A stretch of DNA of 64,000 nucleotides from positions 1-64,000 of the forward strand of contig NZ_RAHW01000011.1 of NCBI RefSeq assembly GCF_004117875.1. The letters run 5' to 3'. Source of the DNA: Geomonas oryzae. Lineage in GTDB: Bacteria; Desulfobacterota; Desulfuromonadia; Geobacterales; Geobacteraceae. Made by a program: the position numbers and the translations under genes. A model generated the notes under the pieces. The model did not search any database. It was not told the origin of the DNA and saw nothing but the letters and a program-made list of their open reading frames with translations. Shown here in pieces: positions 26,433 through 36,752 of this stretch (position 1 is the first letter of the stretch; each line of letters opens with the position of its first letter).

Positions 26433-26495
26433 GTCAATCGTCAATCGTCAATCGTCAATCGTCAATCGTCAATCGTCAATCGTCAATCGTCAATC
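26433..26495. repeat. Heptanucleotide tandem repeat, nine copies of GTCAATC
   Basis: Nine perfect 7-bp units run from 26433 to 26495. The right-most unit overlaps the TGA stop of the activator gene (26490-26492). Perfect identity suggests recent slippage. Because the array lies at and after the stop codon, length changes should not alter the protein. Confidence 0.95.
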
Positions 26496-27938
26496 GTCCT
26501 TATCCCTTCCGCTTCTTTGCAGCTTGAGCCGTTTGCTCAGCGCAGGCTGGGAAATGCCGAGCATGCGGGAGGCCATGCTCTGGTTGTTGTCGGCGCGTCG
26601 CATCGCTTCGATCACCAGCTGTTCAACCGCGGAACTGAGCGTGGGGATCTCACACAGGGAGGCGAAGACGTTTTGTTCACCGCTCACGGCACCACGATCC
26701 GGCACCGTCGTCTCACCATGCTCCCCCCCTTTCACCTCCATCGCCTGCCTGAAGCTGTTCATCGAAAGCATGCGCGAGGAGTGGACGCTCATCGCGTCAA
26801 AGACCATGGAGCGCAATTCGCGCAGGTTGCCCGGGAAACCGTAGTTGGCGAGGAGGGTCAGAAGTTCCTTCGGGTAGCTCGGCACCTTCTTCCCGAAGAC
26901 CTCCGCACTTTCCTTCAGGAAGTGATCGAGCAAAAGCGGGATGTCGTCCTTTCGCTCGCGCAAAGGGGGTATGTGCACGTGGTGCGCCCGCAGACGGAAA
27001 TAGAGGTCCTTACGGAAGCTTCCCGCGTCCTTTTTCCGCGAGAGGTCGTGGTGCGTAGCCACCACGATGCGGGCACGCAGCTGCTTGGGCTGGTCGCTCC
27101 CAAGCGGGTAGTACTCCCCCTCCTGCAAGAGCCTCAGGAGCTTCACCTGGCAGGCAAGCGAGAGGTCGCCGATCTCGTCGAGGAAAAGGGTCCCCTCGGC
27201 GGCCTGCTCCACCATGCCGCTGCGGCTCTCGTCGGCGCCGGTGAAGGCCCCTTTCTTGTGCCCGAAAAGCGTGTCGGTGAATACGTTGTCCTCGAGCCCG
27301 GCCACGTTCACCGGGACGAGCGGCCCGTCGCCGCGGCTCAAGGTGTGCACGGCGCGTGCGATGAGCTCCTTTCCGACGCCGCTCTCGCCGGTGATCAGGA
27401 TCGGCTGCGTGCTCTTCGCGACCGCCTCGATGTATTGGAAGATGGAGCGCATCGCCTTGTTGTTCGTCACAAGCGGCGCGAACGCCTCGGGGCACTCGAG
27501 CCGGTCGTTCAAAAAGCGGCGCCGCATCTCCTTGTTTTCCAGCTGCAGCTCCTGCATCCGGATCGCGCGCCGCACCGAGTCGAGGATCCGGTCCTCCTCG
27601 TCGGTCTTCACGAGGTAGTCGAAGGCGCCGAGCCTCATGCAGGAAACCGCCGTCTCGATCTGGTTCAGACCGGAGAGGATGACCACTGTCACCTCGGGGT
27701 GTTCCTCGGCGATGCGCGCCAGGAGCTCCTGCCCCGAGAGGTACGGCATGGTGAGGTCGAGGAGCACGAGGCCGATGTGCCCCTTGTCCAGCACCCCCAT
27801 CACCTCGCGGCTGTCGGTGAGCGTCATGATGTTGCTGATCGCCCCCGGCCCCTCCAGGGTCATGCGCAGGCTGCGCAGCCACGGCGCCTCATCGTCAACT
27901 AAAAGCACGCCGAAGGCCGGATAAAGTGCTTCGCTCAT
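26490..27938 (-). CDS. Sigma-54-dependent response regulator (NtrC family)
   Basis: ATG 27938 (GGAG 5 nt upstream) gives 482 residues beginning MSEALYPAFGVLLVDDE; an open frame extends further upstream but only through repeat DNA. A receiver domain (1-125) has the phospho-Asp in LVLLDLTMPY and the conserved Lys in DYLVKTDEED. The central AAA+ domain has GESGVGKELIARA, the sigma-54-contacting GAFTGAD loop and GTLFLDEIGD. The C-terminal Fis-type helix-turn-helix is NQSMASRMLGISQPALSKRL. Its partner kinase is encoded just upstream and its likely target, the amino acid transporter operon with a sigma-54 promoter, just downstream. Confidence 0.95.
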   Translation of the reverse strand: MSEALYPAFGVLLVDDEAPWLRSLRMTLEGPGAISNIMTLTDSREVMGVLDKGHIGLVLLDLTMPYLSGQELLARIAEEHPEVTVVILSGLNQIETAVSCMRLGAFDYLVKTDEEDRILDSVRRAIRMQELQLENKEMRRRFLNDRLECPEAFAPLVTNNKAMRSIFQYIEAVAKSTQPILITGESGVGKELIARAVHTLSRGDGPLVPVNVAGLEDNVFTDTLFGHKKGAFTGADESRSGMVEQAAEGTLFLDEIGDLSLACQVKLLRLLQEGEYYPLGSDQPKQLRARIVVATHHDLSRKKDAGSFRKDLYFRLRAHHVHIPPLRERKDDIPLLLDHFLKESAEVFGKKVPSYPKELLTLLANYGFPGNLRELRSMVFDAMSVHSSRMLSMNSFRQAMEVKGGEHGETTVPDRGAVSGEQNVFASLCEIPTLSSAVEQLVIEAMRRADNNQSMASRMLGISQPALSKRLKLQRSGRDKDD

Positions 27939-28240
27939 TGCAACTCCTCGCGGAAAGAAATCGTTCCCACGCTCCAGCGTGGGAATGCAATCGGGAGACG
28001 CTCCCGCGTCTCGTACTGCGGACGCTGGAGCGTCCGGGGCTTTCGTTCCCACGGTGGACCGTAGGAACGATGCCCCACTGCAGATCCGGCTGGACCGTGC
28101 ATAGGAGCCCCTCCCCCCGGAGGGGGGAGGATGGGAGGGGGGAAGCCCGACAAGACGCTGCGCGCCCCCTCCCAGCCCTCCCCCTCCAGGGGAGGGGACG
28201 TTTGCATCCGACGCGCTAAAGGCTAGCGGGAAGTCCGCCA
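27939..28240. repeat. Palindromic GC-rich repeats between kinase and activator genes
   Basis: The 302-bp gap is made of dispersed palindromic elements: GTTCCCACGCTCCAGCGTGG at 27963 onward, a related GTTCCCACGGTGGACCGTAG near 28046, and C-run/G-run hairpins at about 28111-28145 and 28161-28200. No gene is visible. Confidence 0.75.
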
Positions 28241-30097
28241 TTACCCCTCGCCCCGTCCCCTAAGCGCCGGCAGCTCCATGGTCACCGTGGTGCCGAAGCC
28301 CGGCTGCGAGTCGAAGATCAGCGTCCCGCCGTGCTGCTTCACGATCCCCGCCGAGATGGAGAGGCCGAGCCCGCACCCCCCTTCCTCGCGCTTGGTGGTG
28401 AAGAAGGGATCGGTAAGCCGCGCCAGGTGCTCCGGCTCCACCCCCCTCCCCTCGTCCCGCACGCTCAAGAGCACGAGGTCGCGGAAACGGTCGTGCCTCG
28501 TGGCGACGTGGACGCTCTTGCCGCTCCCTTGAAGCGACTGGCTCGCGTTCAAAAGCAGATTCACGATCACCTGCTCGATGCGCTGGCTGTTCCCTTTCAC
28601 CGGCGGCAGCGCGTCGGAGAGGTTCACGACGATGTCGTGCGCGCTCTTCACCACGGTGTTCTCCACCAGCCGCAACGCCGCCTGGGCACACTGGTTCAGA
28701 TCCACAAGCTCGGTGAGATCGGCGCTGTCGCGGCGCGCGAAATCCTTCAGCTCGGTGACGATACGCTTGATCCTCTTCGCCGCGTCCTGCGTCTCCGACA
28801 GCATGTGCGGCAACTCTTCGCGCAGCCGGTCGTAGCTGTGCCGCCCGAGCTTGAAGTCGCCGTGCCGCTCGCGGTATTCGTCGAGGATCGGCTGCGAGCC
28901 GCGGAACACCTCCTCGAACCGGGGAAGGTTCAACAGGATCAGGCCGTTCGGGTTGTTGATCTCGTGGGCGACCCCGGCGACCAGCACGCCCAGCGAGGCC
29001 ATCTTGTCCGCCTGCACCAGTTGGTCCTGGTGCATCCTCAGTTTCTCCAGGGCCGCCTGCTTCTCGGCCACCTCGCGCGCGAGCTCCTCGGTGCGCTGCG
29101 CCACCTTCTTCTGCAGGGTCCGCGACCAGACCACGGTCCCCAAAAGGATGATGAGAAGCGGCGCCGCGACGAGGGTCACGTAGCGCACCACGCGCGCCCA
29201 CGACACCGGCTGCGACTCCATAACGCCGAGCCACTTGTTGTGGATCTCCTGGAACTGTCCGGAGCGCTTCAGGATGGCTAGCCCCTCGTTGAAGCGGGCG
29301 AGCACCTCGGCGTTTCCCTTCTTCACCGCGTAGCCGTAGGCCTGGGTCATGATCGGCTCGGCCACCGGGATGATCCTCTTCAGCCCCAGTTCCTTCTCCA
29401 GGTACATGCCGGTCAGCCGCGAGACGAGCGCACAGTCCCCCCGCCCCTGGTTCAAAAGTCTCAGCGCCTCGGCAAGGGTGTCGGTCAGGATGAGCTTCGA
29501 GGTGGGGGCGTAACTCGTCATGAAATCATGCATGATGCTGTTCTTCATCACGATGACCTCTTTGCCGCGCACGTCCTCGATCGACCTGATCTTCCGGCTG
29601 TCACGCCTGATCCAGATGGACTGGAACAAAAGCGCGTGAGGCGTGGAGAAGTCCACCTCGTTCGTGCGCTCCTGAGAGAAGGCCATTCCCTGCAGGATGT
29701 CGACGTCCCCACGGTCCAGGGCACGGCGCATGCCGTCCCAGGGCCCCAGGGTGATCTCCACCTTGAAACCCATCACCTCGGCGATGGCCTTGGTCAATTC
29801 CACGTTGAAGCCGGTCGGCTTCCCTTCGTGATCGACAAACTCGTAGGGGGGGTAGTTGTAATCGCCGCCGACTACGACCACGCCCTTGCCTCCCCCACCG
29901 GGTCCCGCAGTGTCGGCGTGCAGCGCGGGGGCGAAACCGAGCAGCAGGAAGAGCAGCGAAGCCCAGATGGCCACGACTGCGCCGGGGCGCTTCGCACCGC
30001 CTGTGGAGGGCTTTTCCCTATGGAAGGTAAAAAAAGGCAAGGACAGGGCACCTTTACTGGGGATTAACCGGAGCGGACAATGGGAAATTAATGACAT
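28241..30097 (-). CDS. Sensor histidine kinase with periplasmic substrate-binding (SBP family 3) domain
   Basis: The start is uncertain: ATG 30097 (618 residues) is used; a TTG at 30145 has GGAGG too close upstream. A signal anchor (VVAIWASLLFLLLGFAPALH) precedes an SBP family 3 domain (GDYNYPPYEFVDHEGKPTGF, DILQGMAFSQERTNEVDFST). A membrane helix (VTLVAAPLLIILLGTVVW), a coiled coil and a kinase core follow. The phospho-His box is GVAHEINNPNGL, the N box is VNLLLNASQSLQ, and the G boxes are RDEGRGVE and GGCGLGLSIS. The sensor domain is homologous to the adjacent transporter's binding protein, so it probably detects an amino acid directly and phosphorylates the activator encoded downstream. 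Confidence 0.9.
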   Translation of the reverse strand: MSLISHCPLRLIPSKGALSLPFFTFHREKPSTGGAKRPGAVVAIWASLLFLLLGFAPALHADTAGPGGGGKGVVVVGGDYNYPPYEFVDHEGKPTGFNVELTKAIAEVMGFKVEITLGPWDGMRRALDRGDVDILQGMAFSQERTNEVDFSTPHALLFQSIWIRRDSRKIRSIEDVRGKEVIVMKNSIMHDFMTSYAPTSKLILTDTLAEALRLLNQGRGDCALVSRLTGMYLEKELGLKRIIPVAEPIMTQAYGYAVKKGNAEVLARFNEGLAILKRSGQFQEIHNKWLGVMESQPVSWARVVRYVTLVAAPLLIILLGTVVWSRTLQKKVAQRTEELAREVAEKQAALEKLRMHQDQLVQADKMASLGVLVAGVAHEINNPNGLILLNLPRFEEVFRGSQPILDEYRERHGDFKLGRHSYDRLREELPHMLSETQDAAKRIKRIVTELKDFARRDSADLTELVDLNQCAQAALRLVENTVVKSAHDIVVNLSDALPPVKGNSQRIEQVIVNLLLNASQSLQGSGKSVHVATRHDRFRDLVLLSVRDEGRGVEPEHLARLTDPFFTTKREEGGCGLGLSISAGIVKQHGGTLIFDSQPGFGTTVTMELPALRGRGEG

Positions 30098-30254
30098 AGA
30101 CCGGGCAGCGCTGTCAATCGACTTCGCCTGAAACACTGCCGGCAAAACCTCCGAAAGAGGCCGGGATAATTGCGGTCGGTCACTTGCTTTTTACGGAGTG
30201 TCGGTATTATTTTTATTGTGTGGTTCGTTGAACTTCCTACTCACAGGTGACCAT

Positions 30255-30749
30255 ATGCGGCTCTCACTATACCTCGAACACGGCGAACAGTTTTCACGGG
30301 CGGCACTCAAACTGCCGGTACAGACACCTATCGATATCGAATCGACACTGCTCAACTGCTACATCGAAGTGCTGCCGGTGGCGTCTTCTTATTACATGGG
30401 CCCTGACCACCTTCCCGGCATCGAATTCCCCCACCCCGACATCCGTGTGGTGTTCCAGCTTAAAGAACACCCGCAGGTGGTGGCGATCTACTCCATCGAT
30501 GTCTTCGTCACCGACGCCATGCTGAGCCTGGTAAGCCACGCCCAGGGGCACACCCACGTGGACATCAACCGCAGGGCGGCGCACATCGAGCGCCTCGTCG
30601 CGAACAAACAAAACGGGCTCCTGGAGCTGGTCGGCTGCAGCAACACGGCCCTCATCGACCGGCTCACCCAGGCCTTCGTCCAGCTGCGCACAACGTACCT
30701 GAACGCGCTGAGCGAAGAGGGGTGCCTCCCGGTGCCTAAGCACTTCTAG
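30255..30749 (+). CDS. Hypothetical protein
   Basis: A 164-residue protein not recognised. ATG 30255 is preferred over the longer frame from 30198, because AGGTGA lies just before it and the extension adds only a hydrophobic stretch. The protein looks soluble (MRLSLYLEHGEQFSRAALKL, EFPHPDIRVVFQLKEHPQVV, HTHVDINRRAAHIERLVANK). It is divergent from the sensor kinase and convergent with the small zinc-ribbon-like gene, overlapping it by 4 nt. Confidence 0.72.
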   Translation: MRLSLYLEHGEQFSRAALKLPVQTPIDIESTLLNCYIEVLPVASSYYMGPDHLPGIEFPHPDIRVVFQLKEHPQVVAIYSIDVFVTDAMLSLVSHAQGHTHVDINRRAAHIERLVANKQNGLLELVGCSNTALIDRLTQAFVQLRTTYLNALSEEGCLPVPKHF

Positions 30750-31045
30750 CTTTCCGTCCCACAAAACAGCTCGAGGCACGGCCGGCACAGGCCGTCCTCG
30801 GGCTGCCATCCGGGAAACCTCTCCTGCACGCGCCCGACCAAGCCCGTATTTCCAGGCATGCTTTCTTCAATGACGAGTTCGTCCGCTTCCATGCCGCACA
30901 CCGGACAGGTCTCGCCGTGCAGCGCCTCCCAGGTCTCCCGCAGCCCGCCGGTGAGGTTCGCCCGCTGCCGCTGCAGGCAGGGAAGCCCTAAAAGGGCGTC
31001 ACCGAGCCTCACGTCCCCGGATTGCCGCCTGCTACCGCCCGCCAT
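30746..31045 (-). CDS. Small cysteine-motif (zinc-ribbon-like) protein
   Basis: A 99-residue protein with a CPVCG motif in the middle and CRPC near the end, plus a lone Cys in GLPCLQ. The CxxC pair suggests zinc binding. GGAGAGG lies just before ATG 31045. It starts 18 nt after the NfeD gene stop, so the two are probably co-transcribed. The family is not recognised. Confidence 0.68.
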   Translation of the reverse strand: MAGGSRRQSGDVRLGDALLGLPCLQRQRANLTGGLRETWEALHGETCPVCGMEADELVIEESMPGNTGLVGRVQERFPGWQPEDGLCRPCLELFCGTES

Positions 31046-31063
31046 GGCCCCTCTCCTTCCGCC

Positions 31064-32344
31064 TCAACGTTTCAACTCCTCCTTTTCCACCGTGACCAGC
31101 AGGCCGCTCACCCCGACCACGCGCACCTTTTCTCCACGCAGCACCGGCTCGGCGCAGGTCGCATTCCAGTACTCCCCATGCACCACCACCTTCCCGTCCG
31201 GATCGAGGTCGGTGTCGGCCACCCCGACGGCTCCGATCATCCCCTCGACGCCGGTGATGGGAGGCTCCCGGTGCGCCTGGATCACCTTCACGATCACCAC
31301 GGTGAAAAAGAGCGCGGTGATGCCGACGGTCAGTGCGATCACCTTAAGGGACAGGCGCAGGTAGGGCTCGGGAGACGGGAAGAGTATCAGAGATCCCATG
31401 ACCATGGCAACCACCCCGCCCACCGCCAGCATCCCGTGGGAGACCACCTTGATCTCGGCGATGAACAGGACGATGCCGAGCAGGATGAGGGCGAATCCCG
31501 CGTAATTGACCGGCAGGGTCTGCAGGGCGAAAAAGGAGAGCAGCAGCGAAATGCCGCCGATCACCCCGGGGAGGATGACGCCCGGGTTGGAGAGTTCGAA
31601 GAAAAGCCCCAGGATCCCCAGGAGCATCAGCATGTAGGCCACGTCGGGGTTACTGATCGCGTCGAGGATGCGGTCCCGCGTCCCCATCTCGTGGTGCACC
31701 ACGCGGGCGCCTAAGAGATGCAGCACGCTCTCCTTGCCGCCGCGCAAAAGGGTGCGCCCCTCCAACCGGGTGAGGAGCTCTTCCCTGCTCGGGGCGACCA
31801 GATCGATCACCTTTTCCTTGAGCGCCGCCTCGGCCGTGAGCGATATGCTCTCCCGCACCATCTTCCCGGCGAGCTGGACGTTTCTCCCCCGCTTCCCGGC
31901 GATTCCCTCCACGTAGGCCTCGGCGTCGTTCACGATCTTAGCTTCCATAACCGGATCGGGTTTGCCTGAAAGTGACACCGGGTGTGCCGCGCCGATGTTG
32001 GTGCCGGGCGCCATGGCGAGAACGTCCGCGGCAAGGCCGATGACCGCTCCGGCTGATGCGGCGCGCGCCCCGGACGGAGTGACGTAGACCACCACGGGAA
32101 CCGGCGCGGCGAAGATCGCCTGCACAGCCTCACGCATGGCGAGATCGAGCCCTCCCGGGGTATCCAGCTCAACGAGGACGAGTCGCTCCCCCCGCGCAGC
32201 CGCCTGGGTCAGGTTGTCCTTCAAGAAGGAGGTGGTCACCGGGTTGATCGGCCCGCGCAGCGAGATAAGCCCGACCTGCGGCTCCTGCGCCGTTAGGCTG
32301 AACGGCAGGGCAAGCATCAACATGACCAGTAAAAACCGTTTCAT
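31064..32344 (-). CDS. nfeD: NfeD-family membrane serine protease
   Basis: A 426-residue protein. ATG 32344 has GGGAGG 7 nt upstream and gives a signal peptide (MKRFLLVMLMLALPFSLTAQ). A ClpP-class protease domain (30-220) carries the motif PSGARAASAGAVIG with the nucleophilic Ser, plus LVLVELDTPGGL. Four membrane helices (about 245-345, YMLMLLGILGLFFELSNPGV) and a C-terminal OB-fold NfeD domain (VGVADTDLDPDGKVVVHGEY) follow. NfeD1b proteins usually pair with a stomatin-like protein; none is visible next to this one. Role: quality control or cleavage of membrane-associated proteins (family knowledge). Confidence 0.92.
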   Translation of the reverse strand: MKRFLLVMLMLALPFSLTAQEPQVGLISLRGPINPVTTSFLKDNLTQAAARGERLVLVELDTPGGLDLAMREAVQAIFAAPVPVVVYVTPSGARAASAGAVIGLAADVLAMAPGTNIGAAHPVSLSGKPDPVMEAKIVNDAEAYVEGIAGKRGRNVQLAGKMVRESISLTAEAALKEKVIDLVAPSREELLTRLEGRTLLRGGKESVLHLLGARVVHHEMGTRDRILDAISNPDVAYMLMLLGILGLFFELSNPGVILPGVIGGISLLLSFFALQTLPVNYAGFALILLGIVLFIAEIKVVSHGMLAVGGVVAMVMGSLILFPSPEPYLRLSLKVIALTVGITALFFTVVIVKVIQAHREPPITGVEGMIGAVGVADTDLDPDGKVVVHGEYWNATCAEPVLRGEKVRVVGVSGLLVTVEKEELKR

Positions 32345-32540
32345 CTGTGCACCTCCCGTGGAAGCCCAGGCACGGCTCCGCAATAACCGGCTCAAATTTC
32401 TTAACGCTTTCGCCTTCCTTTTTCATTGGGACACCCGCGCTATTCTTCCATTAAAAGCCGGCGTTGGCAAGTACCGCCACGCCGGTTACCCTTGCCTGAC
32501 GATGACTTACCGTTTTTTCGCATACCCGTAAAAAAATAGT

Positions 32541-32567
32541 TTGACATTTAATCGTTTCAGTTATAGC
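32541..32567 (+). promoter_or_regulatory. Putative promoter of the MarR gene
   Basis: TTGACA (32541-32546) is followed by TATAGC (32562-32567) at 15 bp, or TAGCTT at 17 bp. The leader to ATG 32611 would be about 35 nt. The 266-bp divergent gap to nfeD shows no other clear site. Confidence 0.5.
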
Positions 32568-32610
32568 TTTACATCATCGACAAGATGTTGAGAGCAAACG
32601 GAGAGAGATC

Positions 32611-33048
32611 ATGAAAAAGGACGGCACTTCCAAACTCGCGTTGAACACCTACACGAAGCTGATGCGTGGCGCCGAATCCGTGACCGGAAGAGTCGGACGC
32701 AAGATGTCGGAAGCCGGTCTCACCATAAGCCAGTTCGGCGTGCTCGAGGCCCTCCTGCACAAGGGTCCCCTGTGCCAGCGCGACGTCGCGTCGAAGATAC
32801 TGAAAAGCACCGGCAACATCACCCTCGTCATCGACAACCTGGAAAAGCAGGGGCTCGTCCTGCGCGAGCGTTCCCTGGAAGACCGCCGCTTCTGCACCGT
32901 CATCCTCACCCAGAAGGGACGCACGCTGATCGAGGCCACCTTCGCCGAGGTCGAGGCGGCCATCGTCGCCGAGATGGGGGTGCTGACCGATGAAGAACAA
33001 CAAACCCTGGGCAGGATCTGCAAAAAACTCGGATTACGGGAGGGATGA
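32611..33048 (+). CDS. MarR-family transcriptional regulator
   Basis: A 145-residue winged helix-turn-helix protein (TISQFGVLEALLHKGPLCQR, DVASKILKSTGNITLVIDNL) with the wing motif LEDRRFCTVILTQKGR, typical of MarR. GGAGAGA precedes the ATG. It lies 107 nt upstream of yceI in the same direction, an arrangement common in Proteobacteria, so it probably controls itself and yceI. Ligand unknown. Confidence 0.93.
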   Translation: MKKDGTSKLALNTYTKLMRGAESVTGRVGRKMSEAGLTISQFGVLEALLHKGPLCQRDVASKILKSTGNITLVIDNLEKQGLVLRERSLEDRRFCTVILTQKGRTLIEATFAEVEAAIVAEMGVLTDEEQQTLGRICKKLGLREG

Positions 33049-33155
33049 CGGGCAGGAATAAAGAGGCTTTTTTTTGAGATAATAGTTCAACATCAAAAGA
33101 CAACAATTCAAACCAAACAAAAAGAAAACTCGTACAGAGAAAAAGGAGAAACGCC

Positions 33156-33752
33156 ATGAAAAGAACCATCGCAACCATCGCCGCAGTAGCAGCTTTCGCC
33201 CTTCCCGCCCTTGCCTCCGCATCGACCTGGAACATCGACCCGGACCACTCAAACGTCGGCTTCAAGGTCCGTCACCTTATGGTAAGCAACGTGAAGGGGA
33301 GCTTCGAAAAGCACAAGGGGACCGTCGAAATCAACGACAAGGACATCACCAAGTCGAAGGTTGCCGTCACCATCGAGACCGCCTCGGTGAACACCAACGT
33401 AGCCAAGCGTGACGAGCACTTAAGAAGCGCGGACTTCTTCGACGCCGCCAAGTACCCGACCATGACCTTCGTATCGAAGAGTGTCGCCAAGGCCGGCAAG
33501 GGAAAACTCAGGGTGACCGGCGACCTGACGCTGCACGGGGTGACCAAGCAGGTGGTGCTGAACGTCGAAGGGCCGGCGAAGGAGAGCAAGGACCCGTGGG
33601 GCAACATCAGAAGCGGCGTCGTGGCTAGCACCAAGATCAACCGCAAGGACTTCGGCCTGGTCTACAACGCGGCCCTCGAGACCGGCGGCGTGGCGGTAGG
33701 CGAGGAAGTGGACATCAACCTCGAGATCGAGATGATCAAGGCGAAACAGTAA
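33156..33752 (+). CDS. yceI: YceI-family periplasmic lipid-binding-like protein
   Basis: A 198-residue protein with signal peptide (RTIATIAAVAAFALPALASA) and the full YceI lipocalin-like domain (STWNIDPDHSNVGFKVRHLM, SFEKHKGTVEINDKD, LRSADFFDAAKYPTMTF, LTLHGVTKQVVL). The family binds isoprenoid-like lipids and is linked to stress responses; its exact role is unknown. AGGAG lies 7 nt before the ATG. Confidence 0.95.
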   Translation: MKRTIATIAAVAAFALPALASASTWNIDPDHSNVGFKVRHLMVSNVKGSFEKHKGTVEINDKDITKSKVAVTIETASVNTNVAKRDEHLRSADFFDAAKYPTMTFVSKSVAKAGKGKLRVTGDLTLHGVTKQVVLNVEGPAKESKDPWGNIRSGVVASTKINRKDFGLVYNAALETGGVAVGEEVDINLEIEMIKAKQ

Positions 33753-33765
33753 TTTCAGCTTTTGA

Positions 33766-33802
33766 AAATCCCCCCTGCCCCCCCTTCGCCAAGGGGGGGA
33801 CG
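33766..33802. repeat. C-rich dispersed repeat, copy 2
   Basis: Nearly identical to the element at 5084-5120: AAATCCCCCCTGCCCCCCCT, then TCGCCAAGGGGGGGACG. It is intergenic between yceI and the hybrid kinase. Confidence 0.65.
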
Positions 33803-33885
33803 TCGGGGCTCAGGCTGCGCTTAGTGAGGAGCTTCCGCCCAGCCGAGAACACTTACCCCTTCGCTGGAACATGGTTGGAAACAAA

Positions 33886-33917
33886 AAAGGTGCGCCCTCC
33901 CACGAGGACGCACCTTT
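33886..33917. terminator. Bidirectional rho-independent terminator
   Basis: AAAGGTGCG (33886-33894) pairs with CGCACCTTT (33909-33917). An A run lies left and a T run right, so it ends both yceI (plus) and the hybrid kinase (minus). Confidence 0.85.
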
Positions 33918-33956
33918 TCTTTTATGGCCATCAAAGAGCCCGCCAGCTGCACGTTT

Positions 33957-36194
<2,238 letters not shown>

Positions 36195-36244
36195 CACGGT
36201 TCCCTCTGACTTCTTCCATCCTCACCGTCGGTGCTCTGCCGCGG

Positions 36245-36736
36245 CTAGGCGGCGTGCGCCTCCCAGTCCAGCTCGCTCAGCAGCAGGAGCTGCTCCGGAT
36301 CGAGGACGATCAGGAGGCGTTCGCCGCGTTCGATGACGCCTGTGACGCACTGGCGCCCGCCGCCTGCGGCGACAAGCGGCGGCGGAGGCTGGAGCTGTCC
36401 CTGCGGGACCCGGATCACCTCGGAGACCGCGTCCACCCGGAACCCCACCACCTTTTCCCCCACGGTCATCACCATGATGCGCGTGTGGCTGTCGTTTTCC
36501 ACGGCGCAGAGGCCGAAGCGCTCGCGCAGGGAGATGATCGGGATCACCCCGCCGCGCAGGTTGATGATGCCGTCGACGTATGACGGGGCGTTCGGGAGGC
36601 TCGTGATGACGGGAAGCCGCATGATCTCCCTGACACTCGCCACCTCCACCGCGAACCCTTCGCCCCCGACGTGAAAGGTGACCAATTGGAGCAGCTGCTG
36701 CGCATCACCCCTTACTATCTGAAGATCGTTTGCCAT
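36245..36736 (-). CDS. cheW: CheW coupling protein
   Basis: A 163-residue CheW-domain protein (LVTFHVGGEGFAVEVASVRE, VDGIINLRGGVIPIISLRER). It would link the adjacent chemoreceptor to a CheA kinase. It starts 16 nt after the MCP gene. No CheA is in this sub-operon, so it probably uses the CheA encoded at 48248 or another one. Confidence 0.95.
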   Translation of the reverse strand: MANDLQIVRGDAQQLLQLVTFHVGGEGFAVEVASVREIMRLPVITSLPNAPSYVDGIINLRGGVIPIISLRERFGLCAVENDSHTRIMVMTVGEKVVGFRVDAVSEVIRVPQGQLQPPPPLVAAGGGRQCVTGVIERGERLLIVLDPEQLLLLSELDWEAHAA

Positions 36737-36752
36737 GACCGTTCTCCTTTTC

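Larger units (their letters stand above)
25656..26489. other. Non-coding regulatory and repeat region upstream of the ABC operon
   Basis: This 834-bp gap holds no supported gene. From right to left it contains a heptamer tandem repeat (26433-26495), three GC-rich palindromic elements (about 26179-26220, 26257-26296 and 26361-26400), paired putative activator sites (25867-25999), a sigma-54 promoter (25800-25814) and a leader of about 130 nt. Confidence 0.7.

Noticed and set aside
26433..26495. Heptamer array as an attachment site or CRISPR fragment
   Set aside because: Units are 7 bp with no spacers and no integrase or cas genes are nearby; it is a simple tandem repeat.
27939..28241. N-terminal extension of the sigma-54 activator to 28241
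   Set aside because: It is composed of palindromic repeat DNA; ATG 27938 has a ribosome site and begins the receiver domain.
30173..30187. Sigma-54-like element CGGTCG-N5-TTGC before the 30255 gene
   Set aside because: The -24 half is poor and the predicted start is not supported by other evidence; kept only as a weak possibility.
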